NCBI GenBank assembly: GCA_963556495.2
Contig: OY747710.1
Span: 40,435,000-40,498,999, forward strand
From: Valencia hispanica
Lineage: Eukaryota; Chordata; Actinopteri; Cyprinodontiformes; Valenciidae
Reading direction: 5' to 3'
Length of the DNA: 64,000 bases
This document shows, in pieces, positions 53,201-62,294 of this stretch; position 1 is the first letter of the stretch; each line of letters opens with the position of its first letter. Below the pieces are notes generated by a model, which did no database searches, was not told the origin of the DNA, and saw only the letters and a list, made by a program, of their open reading frames with translations. The translations under genes and the position numbers were made by a program.

Positions 53201-56200
53201 TTTCTTTTAGCTGTAGAGTGACACTATCAAATTGATTTAAAGAATACCATAGAATTCTACTTAGATTACAGATTCTCCCTATAACTTTGGTTTTATTTTC
53301 TTCTGGCAAAGTTCATGACTAAATGAGCCCTTGAAAACGTTGCAACACAACGATTTTTCCTCTCAGACAGTTACCATTACTCGCAAGAATACACATGCAT
53401 TCGAGCGCAGCCAAACCCCTGGGAAGACACAGAAACCAGTCACTGCGTTTGCCACAGTGGTGACAGCCATTTACTGCTGCTGCCATCGAAGGTCAGAATG
53501 GCTGCTCAGTTTCCGAAATTGACTCCAATAAACACCTTCCAAAATGTTCCACAAATCCTAAGAAGTAGCAGACGGATTTTTGGGGGAGTCTCGATCCAAC
53601 GTGTGCGAATAATCTTTTGCAGTTAAAATCAGCTCAAGTTGAGTCAGAGCAAGATCAGAGGCAGCTCAAAAGCCTATTAGTGCTAATGGCTGAACTATAA
53701 ATCATAAATGTTTGCATTTTGTTAAATAGACCAATTTGAAGTTTTGAAAAAAATACCAGAAACATTTAGAAAATTGTCCCAATGACAATTAGTGGTTAGA
53801 TGACGAAGCAGTCTAAAATATCCATGAGTCTTTCAAGAAAAACTGAACCACAGGCGTCCAAAAGTAAGAATTTCTCAAAACATCTACTGAGATAGTTATT
53901 GAAGTACTGAGGGCTGCTTGTAAAGCTAAAGATATTTATCTCATATTTATATCTACAGTGGCTTGCAAGAGAATTCGGCCCCCTTGAAATTTTCCACATT
54001 TTGTCACATTCAGCCACAAACATGAATCAATTTTATTGGAATTCCACGTGAAAGACCAATACAAAGTGGTGTACACATGAGAAGTGGAACGAAAATCATA
54101 CATGATTCCAAACATTTTTTACAAATAAATAAGTGAAAAGTGGGGTAATTATTCAGCCCCCTTTGGTCTGAGTGCAGTCAGTTGCCCTTAGACATTGTCT
54201 GATGAGTGCTAATGACTAAATAGAGTGAACCTGTGTGTAATCTAATGTGAGTACAAATACAGCTGCCCTGTGACGGCCTCAGAGGTTGTCTAAGAGAATG
54301 TTGGGAGTATCACCATGAAGTCCAAACAACACACCAGACAGGTCAGGGATAAAGTTATTGAAAAATTTAAAGCAGGCTTAGGCTACAAAAAGATTTCCCA
54401 AGCCTTGAACATCCTACGGAGCGCTGTTCAAGCGATCATTCAGAAATGGAAGGAGTATGGCACAACTGTAAACCTACCAAGACAAGGCCGTCCACCTAAA
54501 CTCACAGGCCGAACAAGAAGAGCGCTGATCAGAAATGCAGCCAAGAGGCCCATGGTGACTCTGGACGAGCTGCAGAGATCTACAGCTCAGGTGGGGGAAT
54601 CTGTCCATAGGACAACTATTAGTCGTGCACTGCCCAACGTTGGCCTTTATGGAAGAGTGGCAAGAAGAAAGCGTTGTTAAAAGAAAACCATAAGAAGTCC
54701 CGTTTGCAGTTTGCCACAAGCCATGTGGGGGACACAGCAAACATATGGAAGAAGGTGCTCTGGTCAGATGAGACCAAAATGGAACTTTTTGGCCAAAATG
54801 TAAAACGCTATGTGTGGCGGAAAACTAACACTGCACATCACTCTGAACACACCATCCCCACTGTCAAATATGGTGGTGGCAGCATCATGCTCTGGGGGTG
54901 CTTCTCTTCAGCAGGGACAGGGAAGCTGGTCAGAGTTGATGGGAAGATGGATGGAGAAAACCTCTTGGAGTCTGCAAAAGACTTGAGACTGGGGCGGAGG
55001 TTCACCTTCCAGCAGGACAACGACCCTAAACATAAAGCCAGGGCAACAATGGAATGGTTTAAAACAAAACATATCCATGTGTTAGAATGGTCCAGTTAAT
55101 GTCCAGATCTAAATCCAATCAAGAATCTGTGGCAAGATCTGAAAACTGCTGTTCACAAACGCTGTCCATCTAATCTGACTGAGCTGGAGCTGTTTTGCAA
55201 AGAAGAATGGGCAAGAATTTCAGTCTGTAGATGTGCAAAGCTGGTAGAGACATACCCTAAAAGACTGGCAGCTGTAAGTGCAGCAAAAGGTGGTTCTACA
55301 AAGTATTGACTCAGGGGGCTGAATAATTACGCACACCCCACTTTTCACTAATTTATTTGTAAAAAACGTTTGGAATCATGTATGAAATTTCGTTCCACTT
55401 CTCACATGTACACCACTTTGTATTGGTCTTTCACGTGGAATTCCAATAAAATTGATTCATGTTTGTGGCTGTAATGTGACAAAATGTGGAAAAGTTCAAG
55501 GGGGCCGAATGCTTTTGCAAGCCACTGTTAAGTGCTAAAATAAATACTTGCATCATTGTAAAATAAGGGGCATTCCCAATCTATAGTACCTTGCAAAAGT
55601 ATTCATACCACTTGACCTTTATCCCATACAGTGGACCCCTCCCTGCCTATATGTCGGTACTCACGGATGTTTTTGTTGAACATAACTCCAAAATATTCAA
55701 AAGAAAGACACGTTATTGGCTGCCGTTTACAAAACAGCCAATCGAGGAGAGCCATTTATTTTCCTTGGTGCTAATTGGCTGTACTCCCAAGAGAGGACAT
55801 GAGGAATACTGTAGATGTTAGCTTCTGCAGTAATGACATGACGGTTCCCACTGTGCGTATTAATTCATATTAATTTATAACTGGTGATATATTAAAATAA
55901 GGCAGTTATTAGTGTTTTTTGCAGGGGAGTCAAGTATTTGTGGATTTCACCTATTCGCAGGCCGCTGTTGTCCCTGACCCCTGTGAATACCGAGTATTGC
56001 CATTTGTTCGGATATTATGAGATAGACCAACACAAAATACTATATGATTGGAAAGCAATAAGAAAAAGATACATGTTTTTTAGACATTTTATACATAAAA
56101 ATCTGAAAAGTGTGGTGTGCATTTGTGTTCATCCCTATTCATTCTGACACCCATAGGAAAAATCCAGTGCAATAAATTGCCTTCAGATGTCCCCTAATTA

Positions 56201-57550
56201 GTTAATGGAATCCACCTATTGTGTGACGGAAAGCTAACTCTGAACACCACCGTAAACAGACTACCCTTGTTGAGTAACACGGTGGTGGCAGCATCATGTT
56301 GTGGGGAAGCTGCTCAAAAGTCACAGTTCAATCCCGTTTCAGTTTTTTGTTGTCTCTTTTTTGCCTCAGTTCAGTTTCGAGGGGTATGGATTGTTTTTAC
56401 AAGACATTGTAAGTGACAGTTGTGTGTGTTCAGGGAACAACAAAGGAAGAAGCTTCTTTAACCAGTTTTACCGTTAAAACCTCCCCCTCCCTCTTTATCT
56501 GTTGTTCTGGGTTTTTTTTTTTATGTCTGCCCTCCCCTACCCCCTTGAGACACTCCCAGTATCAAATAAACTGAGTTATTTCTGTTGCTGCTGCAGGAAT
56601 TCTTAATGCAGCTTGAAAAATAATTACTTTCTTTTTAAACATCCTATCCATCCCCGCTGCTCTCCTTCATCGCCCACAGGATAGCATGATGCAAACTCTT
56701 CTAAATCCACTGTATGTGCATCTGTTTGCTGATGCTGTTGTGTGCCCTTGTACACACTGTAGCTGCTAGCCCGCGGGCCTGATTGTGTTGTTCGTGAGGA
56801 AGTGTTTTCAGTGAGTCATCCGCCAAGGATTCCCCGTAGAGGAGAGAAGCGGAAAAGAGCGGATCCCAAGCTCTTGGAAAGAAAGAGAAGGAAGGAAAAA
56901 GGTAGAAAAGGCAGGGGGCTTTAGAAATGCTGCCCGTTTCCAGGTTTACAAGGAAAGAGAACATATCCTGCTCTGAATTTAGTTTTATACTGTTCAGGAT
57001 ATCACATTCACTATAACTTTCCTTTTTTTTCAGCTCAATTCTGATGACCTATTGAACAGAGATAAAATAAATCAAACAACGAGATCCCCATAAACTCAGA
57101 AAGTCCAGACTTCACGTCTTTGTCTCTGCTCCTTTTTAAGCAATCGTGTTTCATCATTGTTTTTCATCAAGATTTCTCTTTTTCCCCTCTTTATGGGATG
57201 AAAAGAAAGTCTCCTCCAGAGCCGCGGCTCGTGCATTCGTTAAACTTTCCATCAGTATGTGCTTTGTTGAAATAGATTCGGCTTTTATGGTGCTCTATTA
57301 TTTGTTTTGTGCCCGCTTGTCCAAACCGCCCTCCTGGCACAGGTAAAGGAAGACATACCTGGCTCACCTATTGCAGTGTGTGTTCTGGCCTGCCCTGCTT
57401 TCCACAGATGGAATAAGCGCTAGAGGCAGGGAAACTAGAGAGAGGCAGACAGATAAACAGAGCTGGGGAGAGAGAGAGAGAGACAGAGAGAGAGAGCGAA
57501 AGAGAGAGACAGAGAGAGAGAGCGAGAGAGAGAGAGAGAGAGATACAGAG

Positions 57551-57617
<67 letters not shown>

Positions 57618-60600
57618 AAGCAAGAGAGAGCGAGAGAGAGAGATAGATGGGGAAAGCCTGCTCTCTGACTCAGAGGGGAGGGGAGGGAATTCCCTGGTGA
57701 GCTGGATAGTTTTAAAATCTGTTGGATTGGAGATTTGCCTGCAGCTCCGGAGCGCCACACTGCCTGGTTTGTAGCAGAGAGAAGACTGGCCCTCTCCATG
57801 TCTCCTTCAGGCAGTTTATTCTGTAGCATTAGGACTGCATCCTTCACTATAATATTACTCAGTTATTATGATTCCTGCTGGAAGAACCTTTTAGAGTTCA
57901 CATAAAGGCTGTTTACATTCAACTTAAGCAGCTAACACGGGCAAGTCTAAACACCAGACAGACTGGTTGAGGTATTGTACATTTGGTATGTCTAGACTCT
58001 ACTTTAAGATCATCAAGTGATCAGGGGATGATTTATGATGTTAATTTTGGACTAAAACTTGACAACCAGTGCTGTTTCGGGTGTATCTATACATAGTGGT
58101 GGGCCATGTATGAGTGTTGCCCTGGGCACCCACCCTGCTTAATAATAGTTGCCTCATAAGAAGAAGAAATGACAAGATTTAAAAAAAATCAGCTTCAAAA
58201 GATTCATTAATTTAAAGTAAAAAAAAAAAAATCTAAATATAACATTTTTATTGCAGATTTTACAGTTGCTGATCTTAGCATCAAAACCAGTGCTGCTGCC
58301 AATCATAGCACCATTCCCAAGGTGTGATAATATAACCATCATTTTAATCATTGAAATTCATTTTATGGTAATCATTTTAGAGACAACAACTACATCGGAA
58401 TAGCTTGAGATACTTGAGACCCCCTTAAAAAAAGTTTAGAATTGTCTATTTTAACTATATATATGTTAATATGCATTTAAATGACAATGGCCTCCAGTTT
58501 CCGGTTGAAAATATTCCCAGCTTATAATATAAGTGCTGGCCAACATAAAGCGTCTTCTGATATTTTTCATATCCTATTCCACCCAAATAAACTGCTCTAA
58601 GCCCTATCTCTTTCTCAGTCTTTATAGTCTCAGGTCAAGTCACCTCATACCTGTCTTGTTAGACACTTACAAAAACTGACATCCTGACTATAAACCCATC
58701 ATGAATCCACTGCAAGTTCATAATCTATACAGATGCTTCCGGATTTGAAGCAGACCTTTGTTTCTCCAGTTACCTCAGTTACCAGACTGGCAGAAGCCAG
58801 GTGCTTAGAATGAGATTGCAGCTGTATCTCTTGAATCAGTCAGGAGGGAATCCCTCTGGCCTTCTGGCTTTGCTCTTCCACAGGCAGCAAGGTGACTGCT
58901 GTGAGCGTGTGTGTAAAATTACTGAAGCATTTTAATTCAAGTCAGCAGCAGCGGCAGTAGAAAAGTAATAAAATGGAAAATAAATTCAAGATATGTAAAC
59001 AGGAAAGGGGGGCCGGGAAATGCTTCTTAAAATCCAATCTGGAAAAAAAGGGACATGGCTGCAAAATACATATGAGTTGTTTCATGAGAAAACCTCCCCA
59101 ATTAGGCATGTGGATCACATTTTCCGTCCTCAAAATATCCTGAACTGAACTCTTTTTGGTCACTGAAGACTGCCACGCTCAGAACTGGGCTTTTTAGAAA
59201 CCAATTTTACCTCTGGCTGTCGAAAACTGTAAGTTGATTGTGAGGTTAAATATATCACCAGTCAGCTGTCAGGCCATCTGAAGCAACGAGTCAGAGCATG
59301 TGTCTGAAATATTTATCTGCAATATAATGATATTTTATTAATTTCAACCAGATGGAGCACCTGGACCACCTCTTGATCATTATCCAAACTGTAATCAGAG
59401 AAAACAGGACAAATTAGATTTGTTAGAGTGAGCTTTACTATAACTGGCAACAACCTGGGGTTGCTAGGTTGTTACCAGGTACACAACCTGGGTGAGGTGT
59501 TGTTAGGAGATGAAGCTGATGATTTGAAGACACTTCACCCCCTACAATATCTAACTGCTTGAAAAATGAGTGTGTTGTGAAGGTTGTCTGGCATTAGTCT
59601 TTTTGGATCTCCTTTACTCAAGTGAGTCACTTAGAGCAAAACAGACAGCTGGTTTATTTCTGAGCATCAAATCTTAAAATAAGAGTGCGTGTGTCCATTT
59701 ATTTGTCTTTTAAAATTGACCCTGGATTATCCAAACCCAGCTCCGGACAGCTATTGTTCCGTGCTTCGCCACCTCCTGTGATCTAAGTTGAAAGCTAGAA
59801 CAAAGGTAAAGGATATTGTGGTTGCATGTTCGCATGTGTCTACATCTGTTTGTGCACATTGCCCGTGGGTGGAGGTTGGTTGCAGGAGGAGGTGTTGTCG
59901 GGAACAGAAGTATTTTGCAGAGGTTGCAGGGAAGATGGAGCGAATGGAAAGTCCTGTGGTTATCGGTCGTACGCCGCTCTCTGACTTTACGCCGCAAGTG
60001 GCGTAAAGTGTCCAACCACAGTATTTTTGATTTTCCAGGTTCGATCGAGAAAGCCTTGAAAAACTTTGCTTCAGCAAAGTGATTTAAAGGTACAAATGGG
60101 GAGTGAAAATACGAACAAGGGAGGTAGAGAGATGAAGAGTTTGAAAAACATGTTTACTACTGGAGCTTCACGTTGACATTGTAGTCTAAGGTTTCCCTCT
60201 TGGAGAGTCTCCCAGAGCGTAGGCGGGCGAGATTCCCTCTTGGTTCCTCTAGACGTAACATGAGGAATGCTCATCTCCGTCTGCCTCTCTCCCTTATTCC
60301 GATCTTCCCTGTGTCTGTGCTTGTTCTAATTGCCCTGCTCAACTCATTTCAGCTTTTACAGTGTTATATGTGCCTCTCCTTTCACCTGCCACATGCACGA
60401 TGTCTTTAATTTGCCCCACAGTCGTCCAGCAGGCAAGACCCTGCTACTATTCCCCTTCATCTTCATCACAGTGAGGCACACTTTTCCATATGCAGATCTA
60501 GTTTTACCAAGTTCCGCAATATGAGGGCTCTTATCTAATCTGTGCTCTGTCTGTTTTTGTCGTCTGCTGTTTAATATGGCCATTTTGGAAAGAACTATCA

Positions 60601-62294
60601 ATGATTTTCTCCCTCAGAACAATAAAGCTGACCACCTATTCCCACTACCACATCTCATCAATAATGATCCAAGTTTGAGTGCAATCCTTTGCTTTTACGC
60701 TCATGGTATAATGTGACAAACATAGTTCTCTTAGGGAAAAAAACTAACTTTTCTATATCATATTGGATTTGGTGGCTCTTTCGATTGCAGTAGTTCGGAA
60801 ACTAACACTGATCCTCTTGTTTTTCTGTTTCTAAGTCAAAGTTCAGCATTTCCTACAAATATATGGCTCTGTTCATTCTATCACTAACATTTAGCAGCAG
60901 TACAGCAGAAGCCATGCCGTTACCTCACATAGTGTGTTGCTGACACAAGGGCCGCACTGTGTCACTGCCACTTCTGACAGATGTAATGACTCATGGGTTC
61001 TGAAAAAAAAAGAAATTGCACCACTACCATTGCTGATTGCCTCAGCAGAACCAAGAACGTTTGCTCACTCAACGTGTGGCATGAAATCACAGGGAAAACG
61101 CAAAGAATTTGAGCAGAGACTTTACAGGCTCGCAGCAGCTGCAGTAGCTCATAGGGACTTTTTAGTGCATTGCAGTCAGGGAAACCTTTTTACATCAACA
61201 GGAGAGAAATTAGATTAACGGCAAGAGGGAGAAAAGACTCCTATTTTATGCAGAAACTAAAAAAGCAATCTGAAAGTGTCATGTTCTAAACTGACATCAA
61301 ACACCAAATATGACAGCATGCATTTGGAACACCAGCTTTGTACATACTTGCAAAAGCCACTTTTTGTTGGTTTCATTTTTACTTAGCAAAGGGCAGTTCT
61401 GGTTCCCTGACCCTCCATAGAATTGACAACGTGGTAGAGGAGTTTCAGTATACCCCAAGATCTTGGTTCTTTTGCTGTCTGGGGCCTCTTCCTTTGATCT
61501 CACATGGGATATTGGCCTCAAGAGAGGGATCCGGCAAAAACAATTTGATCTTAAGGATTTGTAGATCACAAAAAATGGCAAAGCTTTGCCAGTATTATGT
61601 AGACCAGGGCATCTTCCTGAATACAGCCTCGGTGGGGCTACCTTGCCAGCAAGGGACTCTATATTCATGGGAGTGTCTTGGTATCATCTAGATAAGTTGA
61701 AGAGTGTTGCCGTGGAGAGGGATGTCTGGGTTTCCCTTCTGGAGTGCTTACTTCCGTAACGATGGATGGATGGATGGATGGATGGATGGATGGATGGATG
61801 GATGGATGGATGGATGGATGGATGGATGGATGGATGGATGGATGGATGGATGGATGGATGGATGGATGGATGGATGGATGGATGGATGGTCGGTCAAGTC
61901 TCCCAGTTACTGAGATTCCTTAATTGTTTTGCAACTTTATGTTGTTTTTGGGCTTAAATTTATCCACCACACAACACAATACAATAGTCCTTGGGGAGCA
62001 AAGTCCTTCTTTTCTAGTCGTAGAGTTAGGGCTAGAGGCAAACCCTAAGCCACAAGCTAATTCATATTATCTCCAAGACACAATCTTTTTCTTTTTGGAC
62101 TGTCTTCTGACAATCTAAGTTAGGGTTAGGGACGGTTAGGGGATAGGGGTAGTGTCAGTCACCCACTATTTATAAATTGTTGTATTGTATGAGATAGCAG
62201 TTTAAGATGTCTTCACATTGTTTTTATTGTGTCAATAGATGGGCATCATTTGTGGGAGACCGAAGCCAAGGTTGACAAGGACTCCGTCAAATCT
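23419..62294 (+). CDS. nfatc1: nfatc1, calcineurin-regulated transcription factor (5' part of gene)
   Basis: NFATc1 is a cytoplasmic phosphoprotein that calcineurin dephosphorylates upon Ca2+ signalling. It then enters the nucleus and binds GGAAA sites, often with AP-1. The exon 1a form joins 23419-23539, 26944-28036, 30566-30725, 45066-45268, 49078-49250, 50270-50410 and 62239-62294, which is 1947 nt or exactly 649 codons, all with GT-AG junctions and matching phases. The 1b form replaces the first exon. The order PRIEIT (112-117), serine-rich region (159-180), SP clusters, KRK (266-268), L-K-V-E sumoylation-type site, LDVP (388-391) and Rel-homology region matches NFATc1 better than c2-c4, particularly the M-K-S-A-E-E N-terminus. 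The remaining Rel/IPT portion and the C-terminal tail lie to the right of the window. Confidence 0.97.
23540..25639 (+). other. nfatc1: nfatc1 interval between exon 1a and promoter 2
   Basis: A/T-rich sequence with one CA microsatellite (25052-25148) and a poly-G run (23938-23948). No additional exon was recognised. Confidence 0.7.
25052..25148. repeat. (AC)n/(GCAC)n microsatellite
   Basis: Interrupted CA repeat between exon 1a and exon 1b of nfatc1. The Cys-Val open frames on the minus strand are artefacts. Confidence 0.95.
25640..25837 (+). promoter_or_regulatory. nfatc1: Putative nfatc1 promoter 2 / exon 1b leader
   Basis: By analogy with mammalian NFATC1, the second first exon should have its own, more constitutive promoter in this interval. 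The frame is open upstream of the proposed start to 25673, so no stop fixes it. No clear TATA box was seen. The element is inferred from position only. Confidence 0.35.
25838..25937 (+). CDS. nfatc1: nfatc1 exon 1b (promoter-2, beta-type N-terminus)
   Basis: The reading frame M-T-E-A-E-M ... [11 protein letters not shown] carries the acidic/aromatic motif E-F-D-F that marks the alternative NFATc1 beta N-terminus and the N-termini of other NFATs. The donor AGAG|GTGGGT leaves a single G, the same phase as exon 1a, so both splice to 26944 and give E-R-D-A-Y-N-Y. I chose ATG 25838 because M-T begins the mammalian form. ATGs at 25820 and 25853 are alternatives. Confidence 0.88.
25938..26943 (+). 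other. nfatc1: Intron before the large regulatory exon
   Basis: About 1.0 kb from exon 1b and 3.4 kb from exon 1a. It ends with the T-rich acceptor CATTTCTCTTTTTCAG. No repeat or RNA gene was recognised in it. Confidence 0.8.
26944..28036 (+). CDS. nfatc1: nfatc1 large exon: calcineurin-regulatory domain
   Basis: Codes for residues 41-405 of the 1a form, with residue 405 split to the next exon. In order there are S-P-R-I-E-I-T (the PxIxIT calcineurin-docking site, 112-117) and the serine-rich region [16 protein letters not shown]. Next come the SP clusters [20 protein letters not shown] and S-P-N-Q-S-P-T-P ... G-S-P-R-V-S-V. KRKY is the nuclear-localisation motif, followed by the L-K-V-E-P sumoylation-type site and [15 protein letters not shown] (second calcineurin contact, LxVP). 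A Gly-rich run (G-V-G-G-G-N-C-G-G) precedes KRK. The acceptor is TTTCAG|AT and the donor CTCAG|GTAAGC. Confidence 0.97.
28037..30565 (+). other. nfatc1: nfatc1 intron, 2.5 kb
   Basis: Contains a repeat-like stretch at about 28208-28300 (see separate entry). No coding exon was found: the 133-residue open frame at 29489-29890 has no domain or splice context. Confidence 0.8.
28208..28310 (+). repeat. Possible teleost DNA-repeat end
   Basis: AGGGGTGTAACAAGATCTGG followed by AAGATCTTATGAAATTAAAA resembles a frequent fish repeat beginning AGGGGTGTAAC. The right boundary was not found. Confidence 0.4.
30566..30725 (+). CDS. nfatc1: nfatc1 exon: start of Rel-homology region
   Basis: Codes for residues 405 (completed) to 458. 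It begins [12 protein letters not shown] and contains the DNA-recognition loop [11 protein letters not shown] at 435-445, invariant in NFATs and responsible for GGAAA contacts. It ends G-G-H-P-V-V-Q in phase 0. The acceptor is TTGCAG|C and the donor TTCAG|GTAAGT. Confidence 0.97.
30955..31122 (+). repeat. Teleost interspersed repeat
   Basis: The segment contains GTTGTGTTGGAGCAGGGATG and ends GGACTGGAATTGGGCACCCC, words of a widely dispersed fish repeat. The class was not determined. Confidence 0.55.
31128..31159. repeat. 12-bp perfect hairpin
   Basis: AGCTGTTAGCTT (31128-31139) pairs with AAGCTAACAGCT (31148-31159) across an 8-base loop. It lies just beyond the end of the interspersed repeat. 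Confidence 0.7.
32691..33923. mobile_element. DNA transposon (hAT-like ends) containing a LINE fragment
   Basis: Starts CAGTGTTGCCAACTG. The right end on the other strand starts CAGTATTGCCTC and continues TTTAGCGACTAAGTCG, resembling the left interior. Flanking 8-mers GATAAATG and AATAAATA agree at 6 of 8 positions, consistent with a decayed 8-bp duplication. No transposase was found. A LINE fragment lies inside. Confidence 0.55.
32960..33360 (+). pseudogene. C-terminal fragment of an L1-type LINE ORF2
   Basis: The + strand reads [10 protein letters not shown], then [18 protein letters not shown], then T-G-K-C-D-F-C. This is the conserved R-x-G-H-T-x-L ... C-x-x-C region found near the C-terminus of L1/Tx1-type ORF2 proteins in fish. 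Stops and frameshifts follow. It is nested in the hAT-like element at 32691-33923. Confidence 0.65.
34465..35420 (-). mobile_element. Old Tc1-like element, minus orientation
   Basis: On the minus strand the segment carries transposase words in order. The + strand GTCTGGATTTTGACTGGACC at about 34722 matches the C-terminal S-P-D-L-N-P block. CAGATTTTCCCACCTGCGCA at about 35086 and TCTCTGCAGGTTCTCCAGAG at about 35110 match the region encoding the N-terminal third. It is very decayed, with no intact frame. Confidence 0.6.
36290..36555 (+). mobile_element. SINE-like repeat, decayed copy
   Basis: Same family as 13067-13401 but in the opposite orientation: GTGTGGAGTTTACATGTTCT, then TTTTCTCTGGGTACTGGGTA, ending in the AAATGGATGGATGA tail. 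Confidence 0.65.
36890..37145 (-). mobile_element. SINE-like repeat, highly decayed copy
   Basis: CAGCTGTCAATGAATGAGAG, GGTAGGGTACGCATTGGACG and TGCTGCAAGGCAACAGTGCT correspond in order to the family seen at 13067-13401. Confidence 0.55.
38985..40490 (+). mobile_element. Tc1-like remnant split by another repeat
   Basis: The left end at about 38987 (GTGCCTTGCAAAAGTATTTT) and the G-G-G-S-I-M-L block at 39280-39300 (GGTGGTGGCAGCATCATGCT) show a Tc1 element. The matching inverted end appears at about 40425-40485 (GTAACCTGACAAAAAGTGAA). The repeat at 39445-40390 interrupts it. Confidence 0.65.
39445..40390. mobile_element. Teleost repeat inserted in the Tc1 remnant
   Basis: Begins ATAGACTGTATATATAAAAT, then GTGATGTCACCCGTAGGTTT, and ends near GGGAGTCAATGGGAACTTGA and TCTGCGCTGGCTTCACATTT, all words of a dispersed fish repeat. 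The class is uncertain. It contains no recognised coding sequence. Confidence 0.55.
43040..43310. repeat. Second copy of the 12.65-kb inverted-repeat family
   Basis: AATAATAGACAAATATATAA and GAAATTGTAAAAAAAC match 12733-12775. CATCTGCCAATCAGGGTCAG at about 43266 matches the reverse complement of about 12795-12815. The boundaries are uncertain. Confidence 0.55.
43514..43536. repeat. 10-bp perfect hairpin
   Basis: CAGCACTCAA pairs with TTGAGTGCTG across AAC. No function is proposed. Confidence 0.6.
45066..45268 (+). CDS. nfatc1: nfatc1 exon: Rel-homology region, N-terminal specificity domain
   Basis: Codes for residues 459-526 (the last is split). It reads [20 protein letters not shown], then [17 protein letters not shown], then [13 protein letters not shown], near-identical in order to mammalian NFATc1. 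This is the beta-sandwich that docks on DNA. The acceptor is CGCCAG|C. The donor AT|GTGAGT leaves two bases that join A of the next exon to give Ile. Confidence 0.97.
47975..48060 (-). mobile_element. Retroposon 3'-tail fragment
   Basis: AATCAAACTTTATTTATGAA, GCGCTTTTCATACAAACA and CAAAGTGCTTTACAGATTAA form the conserved 3' tail of a common fish LINE/SINE group. The same motif in the other direction is at 7705-7775. Confidence 0.6.
48119..48700 (+). mobile_element. Decayed Tc1-like remnant
   Basis: Terminal-repeat words (GGATTTTATGAGATAGACCA at 48170) are followed by GGTGGTGGCACCATCATGCC at 48321 (the G-G-S-I-M block). A C-terminal transposase remnant lies at 48480-48600. There is no open frame. 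Confidence 0.65.
49078..49250 (+). CDS. nfatc1: nfatc1 exon: Rel-homology region, central part
   Basis: Codes for residues 526-584 (both ends split). It reads [18 protein letters not shown], then [19 protein letters not shown], then S-N-P-I-E-C. The acceptor is CTCTAG|A. The donor TGCT|GTAAGT leaves T, which joins CC of the next exon to give Ser. The sequence is essentially invariant across vertebrate NFATc1. Confidence 0.97.
49251..50269 (+). other. nfatc1: nfatc1 intron, 1.0 kb, with a (TG)n acceptor
   Basis: A short (AC/GC)n tract follows the donor (49268-49297) and (TG)n precedes the acceptor. No other feature was seen. Confidence 0.85.
50227..50261 (+). repeat. nfatc1: (TG)n tract abutting a 3' splice site
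   Basis: About 17 TG units followed by TCTCTGTAG and the exon. The microsatellite occupies the place of the polypyrimidine tract. Confidence 0.95.
50270..50410 (+). CDS. nfatc1: nfatc1 exon: linker to IPT/dimerisation domain
   Basis: Codes for residues 584-631 (split at both ends). It reads [18 protein letters not shown], then [24 protein letters not shown]. It spans the linker between the specificity domain and the C-terminal IPT fold of the Rel-homology region. The donor is ACAGG|GTAAAC, and G joins AT of the next exon to give Asp. Confidence 0.97.
51670..52520. mobile_element. hAT-like non-autonomous element
   Basis: Starts CAGTGGTACCCAACC and ends GGTTGGGGACCACTG-like (GCGTTGGGGACCACTG), giving inverted ends CAGTGGT.CCCAAC. 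Internally GGACCACCGGTCCATGGGCA is a hallmark of a common fish hAT group. The flanking 8-mers (CTCTCTGT / CTATATAT) match only partly. No transposase is present. Confidence 0.75.
53956..55527 (+). mobile_element. Tc1-like transposon C, nearly full length
   Basis: Starts CAGTGGCTTGCAAG and ends CTTTTGCAAGCCACTG. The inverted repeats are about 210 bp with inner and outer direct repeats (TTCGGCCCCC outer, TTCAGCCCCC inner). TA precedes the left end (53954-53955). The right side reads TTA, so one base was added or changed. It carries a broken transposase. Confidence 0.95.
54315..55309 (+). pseudogene. Broken Tc1 transposase of element C
   Basis: The N-terminal frame (54315-54680) holds the paired-type HTH ([11 protein letters not shown]), the linker G-R-P-P-K-L and G-L-Y-G-R-V. 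A one-base deletion near 54670 shifts the frame. The second frame (54674-55099) has W-S-D-E-T-K-M (first Asp), G-G-G-S-I-M-L-W-G and Q-Q-D-N-D-P-K-H (second Asp). A TAA replaces the Gln of S-Q-S. Downstream the catalytic glutamate motif reads N-P-I-K-N, with Lys where the DD34E Glu is expected. The residual frame ends K-G-G-S-T-K-Y. It is clearly inactive. Confidence 0.9.
55585..56330 (+). mobile_element. Tc1 remnant interrupted by another DNA repeat
   Basis: ACCTTGCAAAAGTATTCATA at 55589 is a Tc1 end. Terminal-repeat words reappear at 56015 (ATATTATGAGATAGACCAAC), and the G-G-S-I-M block is at 56279 (GGTGGTGGCAGCATCATGTT). Between about 55627 and 56000 lies ACAGTGGACCCCTCCCTGCC ... GTCGGTACTCACGG, which resembles another fish DNA-transposon family whose ends begin CAGTGGACCC. 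Confidence 0.55.
57469..57645. repeat. Imperfect (GA)n array
   Basis: About 175 bp of GA with scattered AC, AA and GC interruptions. Long Arg-Glu and Ser-Leu frames across it are artefacts. Confidence 0.95.
61590..61760 (+). mobile_element. LINE 3' end, truncated
   Basis: GGGACTCTATATTCATGGGA and AGAGGGATGTCTGGGTTTCC, then CTTCTGGAGTGCTTACTTCC, match the C-terminal coding end of fish LINEs of the type at 7017-10357. Everything upstream is lost or unrecognisable. The GGAT array follows directly. Confidence 0.65.
61761..61888 (+). repeat. (GATG)n microsatellite at the LINE 3' end
   Basis: About 32 pure GATG units directly after the LINE end. The Met-Asp-Gly-Trp repeat frame is an artefact. 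Confidence 0.97.
62239..62294 (+). CDS. nfatc1: nfatc1 exon: IPT domain start
   Basis: Codes for residues 631 (Asp, completed) to 649: [19 protein letters not shown]. It matches the mammalian NFATc1 exon in length (18 whole codons) and in the H-H-x-W-E-x-E-A-K core. The acceptor is CAATAG|AT and the donor AAATCT|GTAAGT in phase 0. The next exons are outside the window. Confidence 0.95.

Larger units (their letters stand above)
50411..62238 (+). other. nfatc1: nfatc1 intron, 11.8 kb
   Basis: Carries the hAT-like element at 51670-52520, a Tc1 element at 53956-55527, a nested pair at 55585-56330, a (GA)n array at 57469-57645, and a LINE end plus GGAT array at 61590-61888. Unlabelled stretches (50411-51669, 52521-53955, 56331-57468, 57646-61589) show no gene or RNA I can support. 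Confidence 0.8.

Noticed and set aside
57368..57847. 159-residue Ser-Leu frame and overlapping Arg-Glu frames
   Set aside because: Translation of the imperfect (GA)n array; no splice or start context.
61704..61957. Met-Asp-Gly-Trp repeat protein
   Set aside because: Translation of the (GATG)n array.
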